Origin: an uncultured Oscillospiraceae bacterium
GTDB lineage: Bacteria > Bacillota > Clostridia > Oscillospirales > Oscillospiraceae
Reading direction: 5' to 3'
Assembly: GCA_934597345.1 (NCBI GenBank)
Contig: CAKTRJ010000013.1
Location: 1 to 57,708, forward strand
Length of the DNA: 57,708 nucleotides
Shown here: one piece after another, positions 17,603-25,887 of the stretch
How positions within the stretch are numbered: the first letter of the stretch is position 1
Layout: every line of letters begins with the position of its first letter
Notes under the pieces: generated by a model
What the model saw: only the letters and a program-made list of their open reading frames with translations
Database searches by the model: none
Told to the model about the DNA's origin: nothing
Made by a program: the position numbers and the translations under genes

Positions 17603-18103
17603 ATGATCTATGTTCTGTATACCGCCGTCATTCTGGCGCTGGTGGGCTGCGACCAGCTGCTGAAAAGCTGGACGGTGCATCATCTGGCGCTGGGTGAAAG
17701 CACGGCGTTCCTGCCGGGCTTCATGCAGCTGACCCGCGTACACAACTACGGCGCGGCGTGGTCCAGTTTCTCCGGAAAGACCGCTATGCTGATCGCGGTG
17801 ACGGCGGCACTGATGATCGCGGTGGCCTATCTGCTGATCCGGCGCATCGTGCGCCATCCGTTGGGCGTGGCCGCCGCCGTGCTGATCCTGGGCGGCGGCG
17901 TGGGCAACATCATCGACCGCATCGTGCACGGCTATGTGGTGGATATGTTCGACCTGCTGCTGTTTGACTACCCCGTGTTCAATCTGGCCGACTGCTTCGT
18001 GGTGGCGGGCGTGATCCTGGGCGCGGTGTACTACCTGTGGTTTTACGAAAAATACGACGCGAGGAAGAAAGACGATGCATCTGACACTGACGGCGACAAG
18101 TGA
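17603..18103 (+). CDS. lspA: Lipoprotein signal peptidase (signal peptidase II)
   Basis: Membrane aspartyl protease that removes the signal peptide of lipidated prolipoproteins. Four hydrophobic helices are visible. The active-site Asp residues lie in GGGVGNIIDRI and VFNLADCF, the two conserved motifs. 166 aa. GAGGGA precedes the ATG. The last 29 nt overlap rluD, so translation of the two is coupled; lspA-rluD is a common Firmicute pair. Confidence 0.94.
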   Translation: MIYVLYTAVILALVGCDQLLKSWTVHHLALGESTAFLPGFMQLTRVHNYGAAWSSFSGKTAMLIAVTAALMIAVAYLLIRRIVRHPLGVAAAVLILGGGVGNIIDRIVHGYVVDMFDLLLFDYPVFNLADCFVVAGVILGAVYYLWFYEKYDARKKDDASDTDGDK

Positions 18104-18992
18104 GGATAAGGGCGCGCGGATCGACGCATGGCTGGCATCTCACGCCGACGGCCTGACCCGCAGCGCCGCCGCCAGACTGCTGGAGACCGGCGGCGTCACC
18201 GTCAACGGCGCGGCGGCGGCCAAGAACTACCGCCTTGCCGGGGATGAGACCATCGAGGTCAGCCGTCCCGAGGCGGAGGAGACCGCCGTGGAAGCCCAGG
18301 ACATCCCGCTGGACGTGGTGTATGAGGACGCGGACGTGATCGTGGTGAACAAACCCGCCGGTCTGGTGGTGCATCCCGCGCCGGGCCATCCCGACGGCAC
18401 GCTGGTGAATGCCCTGCTGCACCACTGCGGCGACTCTCTGTCCGGCATCGGCGGCGAAAAGCGCCCCGGCATCGTCCACCGTATCGACCGGGACACCAGC
18501 GGCCTGATCATCGCCGCCAAGAACGACGCGGCCCATCTGGCCCTCAGCGCCCAGCTCAGCGACCATACCCTTGCCCGCACCTACGAATGTCTGGTGACGG
18601 GCAACCTCCGGGAGGACAGCGGCACTGTGGACGCGCCCATCGGGCGGCATCCCACCGACCGGAAGAGGATGGCGGTCAACACCCGCAATGGCCGCCGGGC
18701 CGTGACCCACTGGGAGGTCATTGCCCGCTATAACGGCGTCACCCATGTGCGCTGCCGTCTGGAGACGGGCCGCACCCACCAGATCCGCGTCCATATGGCC
18801 TATATCGGCCATCCCATTCTGGGGGACACGGTGTACGGCGCGAAGAAGCCTGTCCCCGGCCTGACGGGCCAGTGTTTACAGGCGGTGGAGCTGCGATTCT
18901 TCCATCCCCGCACGGGGGAGCTGGTGACGGTCAGCTGCCCGCGCTGCGAGGAATTTGAGCGGCAGCTGCGGAAATACGAAAACCGGGATTAA
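18075..18992 (+). CDS. rluD: RluD-type 23S rRNA pseudouridine synthase
   Basis: Converts specific uridines of large-subunit rRNA to pseudouridine. An N-terminal S4 RNA-binding domain (residues 13-60) is followed by a RluA-family catalytic domain with HRIDRDTSG (catalytic D138). The conserved GRTHQIRVHM motif is near residue 235. 305 aa. The start inside lspA has AGGAAGAAAG before it. Exact target positions (1911, 1915 and 1917 in E. coli for RluD) are inferred from the family only. Confidence 0.9.
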   Translation: MHLTLTATSEDKGARIDAWLASHADGLTRSAAARLLETGGVTVNGAAAAKNYRLAGDETIEVSRPEAEETAVEAQDIPLDVVYEDADVIVVNKPAGLVVHPAPGHPDGTLVNALLHHCGDSLSGIGGEKRPGIVHRIDRDTSGLIIAAKNDAAHLALSAQLSDHTLARTYECLVTGNLREDSGTVDAPIGRHPTDRKRMAVNTRNGRRAVTHWEVIARYNGVTHVRCRLETGRTHQIRVHMAYIGHPILGDTVYGAKKPVPGLTGQCLQAVELRFFHPRTGELVTVSCPRCEEFERQLRKYENRD

Positions 18993-18997
18993 ACGGC

Positions 18998-19035
18998 GTG
19001 TGGAGCGGTGAAGATCACCGCTCCACACATTTTTT
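18998..19035 (+). terminator. Intrinsic terminator of lspA-rluD
   Basis: 14-bp stem GTGTGGAGCGGTGA with TCACCGCTCCACAC, 3-nt loop, then six T. It starts 5 nt after the rluD stop. Confidence 0.88.
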
Positions 19036-19056
19036 GCAAATTTCTTACAAAAGGTG

Positions 19057-19085
19057 TTGACAAATCCGCCATTCTACGCTATTAT
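19057..19085 (+). promoter_or_regulatory. Consensus promoter of tRNA-Val
   Basis: TTGACA (19057-19062), 17-bp spacer, TATTAT (19080-19085), 13 bp before the tRNA 5' end. Confidence 0.85.
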
Positions 19086-19098
19086 ATTACCGTTGTCC

Positions 19099-19175
19099 GC
19101 GCGGTTAGCTCAGCTGGCTAGAGCACATGCTTGACGTGCATGGGGTCACAGGTTCGAGTCCTGTACCGCGCACCA
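19099..19175 (+). tRNA. tRNA-Val (anticodon GAC)
   Basis: Acceptor stem GCGCGGT with ACCGCGC, D-arm AGCTCAGCTGGCTAGAGC, anticodon stem CATGC/GCATG with loop TTGACGT (GAC at 19133-19135), T-loop GGTTCGAGTCC, discriminator A and encoded CCA. It reads GUC and GUU codons. Confidence 0.97.
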
Positions 19176-19176
19176 G

Positions 19177-19206
19177 AACCTCACTTCTTCGGAAGTGAGG
19201 TTTTTT
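19177..19206 (+). terminator. Intrinsic terminator of tRNA-Val
   Basis: 11-bp perfect stem AACCTCACTTC/GAAGTGAGGTT closed by a TTCG tetraloop, followed by a T-run. Confidence 0.9.
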
Positions 19207-19247
19207 GTTATGCGCCGGTGCAGAAATCGCACCGCGCATAACGTTTT
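19207..19247 (+). terminator. Second hairpin with T-run after tRNA-Val
   Basis: Stem GTTATGCGC and GGTGC with a one-base bulge pairs with GCACC and GCGCATAAC (19229-19242), then GTTTTTCC. It directly follows the first terminator and may be the end of a lost gene or a reinforcing terminator. Confidence 0.55.
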
Positions 19248-19311
19248 TCCGGTGGGGCAGTATTTCTCCCGCAGGACCGCCATTTCCACGCCGAAGCCCT
19301 CCCGCAGCACC

Positions 19312-19464
19312 GGCAGGACCGTCTACGTCATTACTCACGATCCGGAGCTAATCTGCCAGTGCTGCACCGATATTCACCATCTGGAATCCGGCAATATCGT
19401 TGCGTGCTATCCCATGGATGCCGCAGGTGTCAGCCGTATCTGTGATTTCTTCCGGATCAGCTGA
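19312..19464 (+). pseudogene. Relic of an ABC-transporter ATPase C-terminus
   Basis: About 50 codons read TGRTVYVITHDPELI...HHLESGNIV, matching the switch-histidine (H-loop) region and following strand of energy-coupling-type ABC ATPases, then a stop. No Walker A, signature or Walker B motif lies upstream in any frame, and the preceding bases break the reading frame. The rest of 19248-19644 contains no gene that I can support, only a GC-rich hairpin at 19590-19623 between the relic and the TPM gene. Confidence 0.55.
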
Positions 19465-19644
19465 GCATGTTCCGGACACGCCTAGTTTGCCGGCACTAAC
19501 CTCGCATCCTGAAAAAAGCCACTGCAACGGCTTCCGACGGACTCCGATGTATTGTAATTGGCGTTCTTCCGTTGTCAAGACAATTTATCAGGCAGGCCAT
19601 CCCGGCTGTGGGACGGCCTGCCTTTCCTGTTGATCTGTACTTTC

Positions 19645-20412
19645 TCAGAAATGTCCGCTGCGGCCGGAGCCTCCACCGCCGGACTCCGTGCCGTCCTTGT
19701 TGTTCTTTCTGCGGCGGGTCTCGGTGGTGTGAGTATAGCGGTCGTACCGCTCCGTCAGGTCAAGGCCGTCGGCGGTGACGTAGACATCCGCCTCCGCGCC
19801 CTTGCGGACGGACTTCATCTTGGCCTTCAGCAGCAGGCACACCAGCAGCGACACGCCGCAGCCCACCAGCAGGGCGGGCAGGAGCACCTTGGTCACCGGC
19901 CGCTTCACCGGCTGGCCCATATCCGCCAGCGCCATATCGTCGCCGCAGGTGGTCAGATAGGCGCGGAGGCCGCCGTACCAGTCATCGCTGCTGAAATAGG
20001 GCAGGAAGCTGTTCTCCAGCTGCTCCTGGGCGTAATTGCCCACCATGCTCTTGGCGTAGCCGTCCCGGACGTACAGGGCGTAGCTGCGGTCCCACATGCT
20101 GAGAAGCAGCAGGATGCCGCTGCGCTCCGCGCCGATGCCGAAGTCCTGGCCGTTGTAGATATTGGCCGCCGCCTCATATGCATCATCGCCGTACTGCCCG
20201 TAATCGTCCACGGTGACGATATACACCGCGCACCGGTACTGCCACGAGATGGCGTCCGCCGTCTGCTCCAGATAGGCGCAGTCCCCGTCCGACAGCAGTC
20301 CCACCGTGTCGTAAACGAAGGGATCGCCGCTCTGCTGCTCCGCCCACGCGGACACGGTCAGCGTCAGCGCCGCCAGCAGCGCCAGAAGAAGGGCCACAAA
20401 TCTCTGTTTCAT
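19645..20412 (-). CDS. TPM-domain membrane protein (YdjH-like)
   Basis: Signal peptide (residues 1-24, ends SAWA), an extracytoplasmic TPM domain (about 28-155; FVYDTVGLLSDGD, YIVTVDDYG, LLLLSMWDRSYAL), one membrane helix (about 176-196) and a cytosolic tail ending GGGGSGRSGHF. That Gly-rich end is typical of TPM proteins. 255 aa. The function of the domain is not firmly known; it is linked to membrane and photosystem repair in plants (TLP18.3). Start 20412 follows AGGGGAGGGG and precedes the signal peptide. It is the last gene of a cluster resembling Bacillus ydjG-ydjH-ydjI. Confidence 0.8.
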   Translation of the reverse strand: MKQRFVALLLALLAALTLTVSAWAEQQSGDPFVYDTVGLLSDGDCAYLEQTADAISWQYRCAVYIVTVDDYGQYGDDAYEAAANIYNGQDFGIGAERSGILLLLSMWDRSYALYVRDGYAKSMVGNYAQEQLENSFLPYFSSDDWYGGLRAYLTTCGDDMALADMGQPVKRPVTKVLLPALLVGCGVSLLVCLLLKAKMKSVRKGAEADVYVTADGLDLTERYDRYTHTTETRRRKNNKDGTESGGGGSGRSGHF

Positions 20413-20429
20413 CGTTTTCCCCTCCCCTT

Positions 20430-21569
20430 TTACGCCAGCCACATCAGCAGCGCCGCCAGCGCCGTCACCGGCGCGGCGATGGCCGCAAACGTGGCCCAGA
20501 ACTTGCCCATATCCGTGGGCAGGTCGCCCACCAGCTTGCCGGTCTGGCCGTTCATGGCGAACAGGAAGTCTTTCCCGTTCCACTTGGTGTGCAGCATCCA
20601 GACGGGCAGCAGGGCGTAATGCACCTTGCCCCGCTTCAGGCGGATGTTCTGGTTCAGCGGGATGCAGGCATCGTACTGATCCGCCGTGCGGCGCAGGGCC
20701 ATTTCCAGCGATGCGGCGCAGCGGGTGTCCGCCCGGTCGCGGCTGTCGGCCACGGAAACGTCGTATTTATCCGCCAGAAAACCCGGTAAGTACGCGGTGG
20801 AAAAGGGCTTTAAGCCGGCGTAGTCGTAGGGCTCGATGGAGTCCATGTGGTCGTCGGGCATTTTGCTGGAGGCGTCCACCGGCACTTTCTCAAAGGCGAT
20901 GGAGCCGCCCCGGCGCACCTCAAAGTGCTGGGTCTCCGTCACCTCTTCGTCACCGGAATCATAGATGTGGGTGATCAGGCCCTCATAGTCCGCGGTGCCC
21001 TCGGCCACGCCGTCAAACATCCAGAAGGGGACGTACACGCCCTGGATCTCCTGAATATGGTTGCCGTTGGTGAAGGCCTTGGGCAGGAAGGGCTTGCCCT
21101 TATAGTGGTTTTTCAGCGCCGCCACCGCGTCCTCCTTGCTGAGCTTGAAGGGGATGACGTAATCGGGCTTCAGCGCGCCGCTGAACTGCCCCGGCACTAC
21201 CGTAGGATTGCCGCAGTAGGGGCAGGAGGTGGCGGCGGTGGTCTCGTCGCAGATCAGCTCCGCGCCGCAGCTGGGGCAGCTGTACGCCTTCATGCCATCG
21301 GCCTCCGCGCCCCAGTCGCTGTTGAGGCCAGAGGTGTCCCACCCGTCCGCCTCCATGTCCGCCATCTTCCGGCGGTTCTGCTCCGCTTTGGCGTCGGCCT
21401 GCTTCGCGGCCTCTACGGCCTTGGCCTCCTTGTCGGCGTACAGGGCCTCGATCTCCGCCACATCGTATTTGCTGCCGCAGAAATCGCACTCCAGCTTGCC
21501 GGAAGCCCCCACAAAGTGGAGGGGCGCCGTGCAGGCCGGGCATTTATAGTTGGTGATTTGGGATGCCAT
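20430..21569 (-). CDS. Double zinc-ribbon membrane protein (YdjG-like)
   Basis: 379 aa. Two zinc ribbons: CPACTAPLHF...CDFC (residues about 10-31) and CPSCGAELIC...CPYC (about 98-120), separated by a short coiled coil. A central domain of about 200 residues contains YVPFWMFDGVAEG and LLPVWMLHTKWNG, typical of the large family of membrane-associated zinc-ribbon proteins. The last 20 residues form one hydrophobic helix. The gap to the TPM gene is 17 nt. Inference: zinc ribbons mediate binding to partner membrane proteins rather than DNA here. Confidence 0.75.
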   Translation of the reverse strand: MASQITNYKCPACTAPLHFVGASGKLECDFCGSKYDVAEIEALYADKEAKAVEAAKQADAKAEQNRRKMADMEADGWDTSGLNSDWGAEADGMKAYSCPSCGAELICDETTAATSCPYCGNPTVVPGQFSGALKPDYVIPFKLSKEDAVAALKNHYKGKPFLPKAFTNGNHIQEIQGVYVPFWMFDGVAEGTADYEGLITHIYDSGDEEVTETQHFEVRRGGSIAFEKVPVDASSKMPDDHMDSIEPYDYAGLKPFSTAYLPGFLADKYDVSVADSRDRADTRCAASLEMALRRTADQYDACIPLNQNIRLKRGKVHYALLPVWMLHTKWNGKDFLFAMNGQTGKLVGDLPTDMGKFWATFAAIAAPVTALAALLMWLA

Positions 21570-21602
21570 ACTGTTCCTCCCGTTTTTCGCGCTTTTCCTT
21601 GC

Positions 21603-22148
21603 TTACAGGGGCTTGCCGCAATTCTCGCAGAACTTGCCGCCGTTGACCTTTGCGCCGCAGTTGGGGCAGAAGGTCACGCGGAACTCCGGCTCCGGCTGCT
21701 GATAGGCACTGCTGTTGGGCGCATAGTCCTCCCGCTGTACGCGCCGGCCGCCGCCCTTGCCGGGAACGCCCAGATAGGCGGAGCCGTCAAAGCCCAGGAT
21801 TGGCTGGAACACATAGGGCAGGAAGATCAGGCCCACGGCGAAGCCGCCGCTCTTGCCGAAAGCCCTGGCCAGCTTCACCTGCGTCTGGATGGCCAGAATG
21901 ATGTTGTAGAAGGGGATCAGCAGCATCAGGAACCGCCAGCCGCTGCCCCATGTGATCTCGTACATCACATAGCTGTTGTAGAAGGGTACGATGGCGGCCC
22001 AGCCGGGCTTGCCCGCCTTCTGAAAGATCTTCCACATGGCCACGATCAGCAGCACGCTGATCGCCAGAGAAGCCATGCTGACCACCGGGCTGGTGTAGAC
22101 CGGGGTGCTGTACTCGTAATAATAGTCGTAATAGTCAATATACTGCAT
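21603..22148 (-). CDS. DUF5684 membrane protein with C-terminal zinc ribbon
   Basis: 181 aa. A Tyr-rich N-terminus, then four hydrophobic segments (about 21-40, 48-66, 72-90 and 105-120) with KAGKPGWAAIVPFYNSYVM, the DUF5684 signature seen in signal-peptidase-linked membrane proteins. The C-terminus is CPNCGAKVNGGKFCENCGKPL-like. Start 22148 is chosen because an upstream open frame has no ribosome binding site and overlaps the SPFH gene. Function unknown. Confidence 0.75.
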   Translation of the reverse strand: MQYIDYYDYYYEYSTPVYTSPVVSMASLAISVLLIVAMWKIFQKAGKPGWAAIVPFYNSYVMYEITWGSGWRFLMLLIPFYNIILAIQTQVKLARAFGKSGGFAVGLIFLPYVFQPILGFDGSAYLGVPGKGGGRRVQREDYAPNSSAYQQPEPEFRVTFCPNCGAKVNGGKFCENCGKPL

Positions 22149-22186
22149 GGTTTTTCCTCTCTTTTCCTTTTGTTTTGTCAGATCGT

Positions 22187-23470
22187 TCAGGGACGGGGCT
22201 TGCCGCACTCGGCGCAGAACTTGCCCTTGTTGACAGTGCCGCAGGAGCAGGTCCATTCAGCGGCGGGACGGGGTGCGCCGCACTCGGCACAGAATTTTCC
22301 GGTATTCACCGCGCCGCAGGCGCACTTCCACTCACCGGCGGGAACAGGCTTGGGCGCGCCACATTCGGCACAGAACTTGCCGGTGTTGCCGCTGTGGCCG
22401 CAGGCGCACGTCCAGCCGCCGGCCGCGGGAGCAGGCTGCGCCGCTGCCTGCTGGGCCTGTTGCTGCTGACCCATGGCAAACAGGTTCTGGGCGTTCATGC
22501 CGCCCGCCTGACCGGCCATGTTCATGCCCATAAAGCCCATGGCCGCGCCGTTCTGGTTATTAGCCGCCATCTTCATGGCGTCGCCCTGAGAGCCGACGAG
22601 GTGAGCCGCCGCGCGGGTGGGATCCATGAAGGCCGCGTTCCGCTGCAGCTCCTTCAGCATCTTCTCGTCTTCCTCGTCCGCCGTCACGCTGGATACGCCG
22701 AAGGACACGATCTCGATACCCCGCAGGTCGCGCCACTTCTTGCTGAGGACTTCGTTCAGCGCGTCGGCCAGCTCCATGGTGTGGCCGGGCAGCTGAGAAT
22801 AGCGGATGCCGTTTTCGCCGATCTTGGCAAAGGCGGGCTGGAGGGCCGTCAGCAGCTCGGTTTTCAGCTGATTGTCCAGCTTGTCGCGGGTATAGGCTTC
22901 CGCCACATTGCCGCAGACGTTGGTGTAGAACAGCACCGGGTTGGTAATATGATAGCTATACTCACCGAAGCAGCGGATGCCCACGTCGATGTCAATACCG
23001 GCCCGCTGATCCACCACGCGGAAGGGCACGGGAGACGGCGTACCGTACTTGTTGCCCATCAGTTCCTTGGTGTTGAAATAGTACACCCGCTGATCCTTGG
23101 GAGCCTCGCCGCCGAAGGTGAAGCGGTTGGTCATATTGTCGATGACGGCGCGGATGCTGCCCTTCAACTCGCCGGTGAACAGGGACGGCTCCGTGGACAT
23201 GTCGTAGGTGAACTCGCCCGGCTCGGCGCAGACCTCGATGATGCGGCCCTGATCCACGATCATCATGCACTGGCCGTCGGCCACGGCAATGACGCTGCCG
23301 TTGGAGATCACGTTGTCGCTGCCCTTGGTGTTGCTGCTGCGGCCGGAGGTACGCTTCCGGCCCTTGACGGCCAGCACATTTTCCGGCAGAGCTTCACAAT
23401 AGAAATATTCCTTCCACTGGTCGGCCATTACGCCGCCCACGCTGCCCAATGCTGCTTTGATCAGTCCCAT
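22187..23470 (-). CDS. SPFH/Band-7 protein with three C-terminal zinc ribbons (YdjI-like)
   Basis: 427 aa. Residues about 1-310 match the YdjI/virion-core-type SPFH family (VISNGSVIAVADGQCMMIVDQGRI; DQRAGIDIDVGIRCFGEYSY; LVGSQGDAMKMAA). A Gly/Met/Gln-rich linker leads to three tandem ribbons: CACGHSG..CAEC, CACGAVN..CAEC and CSCGTVN..CAEC. B. subtilis YdjI acts with PspA and YdjG/H in a membrane-stress system. No PspA gene is adjacent here. First gene of the unit; TATAAT at 23523-23518 (minus) is a likely -10. Confidence 0.8.
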   Translation of the reverse strand: MGLIKAALGSVGGVMADQWKEYFYCEALPENVLAVKGRKRTSGRSSNTKGSDNVISNGSVIAVADGQCMMIVDQGRIIEVCAEPGEFTYDMSTEPSLFTGELKGSIRAVIDNMTNRFTFGGEAPKDQRVYYFNTKELMGNKYGTPSPVPFRVVDQRAGIDIDVGIRCFGEYSYHITNPVLFYTNVCGNVAEAYTRDKLDNQLKTELLTALQPAFAKIGENGIRYSQLPGHTMELADALNEVLSKKWRDLRGIEIVSFGVSSVTADEEDEKMLKELQRNAAFMDPTRAAAHLVGSQGDAMKMAANNQNGAAMGFMGMNMAGQAGGMNAQNLFAMGQQQQAQQAAAQPAPAAGGWTCACGHSGNTGKFCAECGAPKPVPAGEWKCACGAVNTGKFCAECGAPRPAAEWTCSCGTVNKGKFCAECGKPRP

Positions 23471-23619
23471 AATGTTTCTCCTTTTCTAACAATAATTGCG
23501 AGACAATGATGACAAAGATTATATACCGCCTATATTTTACTGCATCATCCCCTGTCCAGTCAATTCTTTCCCGATAATCTTCTGATCTTTCCGTCGAAAA
23601 CGGCGGGCTCCATAAGAAC

Positions 23620-23649
23620 AGCGGGCAGGATCCCCAGATCCTGCCCGCT
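23620..23649 (-). terminator. Terminator-like hairpin after the GntR-type regulator
   Basis: 13-bp stem AGCGGGCAGGATC/GATCCTGCCCGCT with a 4-nt loop, 17 bp after the stop at 23667. Only a short T-rich tail (GTTCTT) follows. Confidence 0.6.
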
Positions 23650-23666
23650 TCCCTTATGCTGTTCTG

Positions 23667-24782
23667 TCAAATGGTCTTTCCATCAATATACTCCGGCTGA
23701 AAGGATACATGGAAGCAATCCGGCGCGGTGCCGGACAGAATGTCGTTGGCCGTCCGGTAGATATAGCGCGCCATGGGCGCAAAGGGCTGCCGGTAGCTGC
23801 ACAGCGGCAGGCGGCTGAAATCCGAAAACTCCGTATCGCCATCGCAACCGATGACGGCAATGTCATCCGGGATGGAAAGCCCCTGGGCCAGAAAATGGTT
23901 CACCAGACAGGTGGCGATCCGGTCAGAGCCGCAGACGATGCCGGTGGGCTGGGGCGACAGCCGCAGGATCGTGTCGCCCAGTGCCTCGATCTGCCGGTGG
24001 ATCACATGATAGCTTCCTGTGTCCAGACCGGGATCAAGAAACACATGGGACGCCTCCGGCCGGCAGTCGTGCTCACGCAGGGCATCCAGATAGCCGGACA
24101 ACCGCTCCTGGATCGGGCTTATGGTGGAAAAGCCCGCAGCAAAGGCAAACCTGCGGTGCCCCCGCTCCCACAGCCGCTCCACCGCGTCCGTGCCGATAAA
24201 TCGATGGTTCACGGAAACGGAATGACAGCAGAGATCCCGCATCTGGCGGTCAATGAGCATGACCGGCATCTCCTGCTGTAAAAGACGCAACAGCTCAAGA
24301 TTGGGGTCCTCACTGAGGGCCGGCATCAGTAGAAGGATATCGGGCCGGGACGCGGCCGGTGTGGTCAGCAGCGTGCGCAGCAGCCGGTTTTCCACTGTGA
24401 CGTCATTGCCGGTATTGCTCAGCAGCAGCTGCCCCTTATGGGCGGAGAACTCATTCTCCGTATGGACCAGGAACTGATTTCCCACATAGTTCCAGGTGTT
24501 GAAGGGCAGCATGAACTGCGCCGTCAGCACCCGATCAGACACGACGGCGGAGAGCCCGTCAGGCAGGCGGCGGAGAAGATAGCCGTTGCGGGCGCCGGAG
24601 CCCTTTTCCAGAAACCCTTCGCCGCACAGGCTTTGCAGTGCCTCCAGTGTCGCGTTCTTCGAGGTCAGCAGCACCGCCTGCAGCTGGCGGATCGAGGGGA
24701 TGGTATCCCCCTCACGTATTCCCTTTTCCGCAATGTGCTGCAATATGGCGGTTCGCGTTTGTTCGATTATTTCTCTTTTCAT
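23667..24782 (-). CDS. GntR-type regulator with LacI-like effector domain
   Basis: 371 aa. An N-terminal winged-helix domain of the GntR class (IIEQTRTAILQHIAEKGIREG; IPSIRQLQAVLLTSKNATLEALQSL) is fused to a periplasmic-binding-protein-like sensor (about 95-371: GIVCGSDRIATCLVNHFLAQGLSIPDDIAVIGCDGD). This is the FadR-like DNA-binding plus LacI-type sugar-sensor layout of carbohydrate repressors. It is divergent from the transketolase operon, whose promoter lies within 245 bp, so it is the natural candidate regulator. No strong ribosome binding site precedes 24782; two upstream ATG codons (24806 and 24827) are also in frame, so the start is uncertain. Confidence 0.85.
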   Translation of the reverse strand: MKREIIEQTRTAILQHIAEKGIREGDTIPSIRQLQAVLLTSKNATLEALQSLCGEGFLEKGSGARNGYLLRRLPDGLSAVVSDRVLTAQFMLPFNTWNYVGNQFLVHTENEFSAHKGQLLLSNTGNDVTVENRLLRTLLTTPAASRPDILLLMPALSEDPNLELLRLLQQEMPVMLIDRQMRDLCCHSVSVNHRFIGTDAVERLWERGHRRFAFAAGFSTISPIQERLSGYLDALREHDCRPEASHVFLDPGLDTGSYHVIHRQIEALGDTILRLSPQPTGIVCGSDRIATCLVNHFLAQGLSIPDDIAVIGCDGDTEFSDFSRLPLCSYRQPFAPMARYIYRTANDILSGTAPDCFHVSFQPEYIDGKTI

Positions 24783-24837
24783 GTTATACAGAATAGCACA
24801 CATCCTGATCAAATGCAAGAGGTGCATACAAAAAACG

Positions 24838-24856
24838 GAACAAAATGTTTTTGTTC
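24838..24856. promoter_or_regulatory. Candidate operator GAACAAAA-N3-TTTTGTTC
   Basis: Perfect 8-bp inverted repeat with a 3-bp centre between the divergent regulator and transketolase genes. A second half-site-like copy, GGAACAAAAACA, lies at 24975-24986, next to the transketolase -35. Binding by the adjacent GntR-type protein is inferred. Confidence 0.5.
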
Positions 24857-24998
24857 AAAACGCAGTGTCCTTGTAGCCCGTTTGATCATGTACTGTGATT
24901 TTGCCTAATTCCGCCTATATTTTTTGTGTAACAAGACGATTCTAATTGTCAGTAGCAAAACAAGAGACAAACAAGGAACAAAAACAGAGATAAAATTG

Positions 24999-25028
24999 TT
25001 GACTTTCTCCTTCCGGCCGGGCCATAAT
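24999..25028 (+). promoter_or_regulatory. Promoter of the transketolase operon
   Basis: TTGACT (24999-25004), 18-bp spacer, CATAAT (25023-25028). The expected transcription start near 25035 rules out the in-frame ATG at 25027 and supports a translation start at 25081. Confidence 0.7.
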
Positions 25029-25080
25029 GGGAACAAGCAGTGGCCCGGACACGCAAACCATGAATGGAGATGTAACAGCT

Positions 25081-25875
25081 ATGGAGTATGAATTTCAAGA
25101 CAGGATACGGCTTCTGGTCAAGAAGATGATCATGAACAGCGGCTGCGGCCATGCCGGCGGCAGTCTGTCCATGGCGGAAATACTGGCAAGCCTTTTTGAG
25201 GACGTCATGGTCTATGACCCGAAGGACCCCCAGTGGGCCGGGCGCGACCGCTTCATCCTTTCAAAGGGACATTCCGCCCTGGGCCTTTATGCCGCGCTGC
25301 ATCTGGCCGGTTATTTTGACGAGGAGGTGCTTTACACCTTCGCCAAGCCGGATGGCCGGCTGATGAACCATCCGGACCGGACGGTGCTGCCCGGTGTGGA
25401 ACTGAGCACCGGCTCGCTGGGCCACGGACTGGCCCTGGCGGACGGCATCGCGCTGGCCGGGCAGCAGAAGGGCGAGACCTATTTCACCTATTGCCTGACG
25501 GGCGACGCGGAGATCCAGGAGGGCAGCGTCTGGGAGGCGGCCATGTTCGCCTCCGCCTACGGTCTGAAGCGGTTGGTGGCCATCGTAGACCGCAATCACA
25601 TCGGCAACGACGGCCCCATTGACCCTTTCGTCACGCCGGAACCGCTGTCGGAAAAGTGGGCGGCCTTCGGCTTCAAGACCGTCCACATCGACGGAAATGA
25701 CCGTTCGGCGGTCACGGCGGCGCTGCGCCGTTTCCGCCAAGAAGCTGACGGCCCTTACGCCATCGTGGCGGAGACCATAAAGGGAAAGGGTCTCGTGGAC
25801 GGCATCGCCGGGACCGGAGCGGCCCATTACCTGAAGGGCACCGCCGATGAGATCGCCGCAAAGTTTGCGCTGTAA
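25081..25875 (+). CDS. Transketolase, N-terminal (TPP-binding) subunit
   Basis: 264 aa, half-size subunit. It carries the TPP-pyrophosphate-binding half: SKGHSALGLYA, STGSLGHGLALADG and GDAEIQEGSVWEA...DRNHIGNDG. It transfers two-carbon ketol units between sugar phosphates or analogues together with the next gene product. Stand-alone pairs like this are frequent in gut Firmicutes and are used in both the pentose-phosphate pathway and specialised sugar or sulfosugar pathways. GGAG lies 11 nt before the ATG. First gene of a four-gene operon. Confidence 0.92.
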   Translation: MEYEFQDRIRLLVKKMIMNSGCGHAGGSLSMAEILASLFEDVMVYDPKDPQWAGRDRFILSKGHSALGLYAALHLAGYFDEEVLYTFAKPDGRLMNHPDRTVLPGVELSTGSLGHGLALADGIALAGQQKGETYFTYCLTGDAEIQEGSVWEAAMFASAYGLKRLVAIVDRNHIGNDGPIDPFVTPEPLSEKWAAFGFKTVHIDGNDRSAVTAALRRFRQEADGPYAIVAETIKGKGLVDGIAGTGAAHYLKGTADEIAAKFAL

Positions 25876-25887
25876 GGGGGAAGAAAA

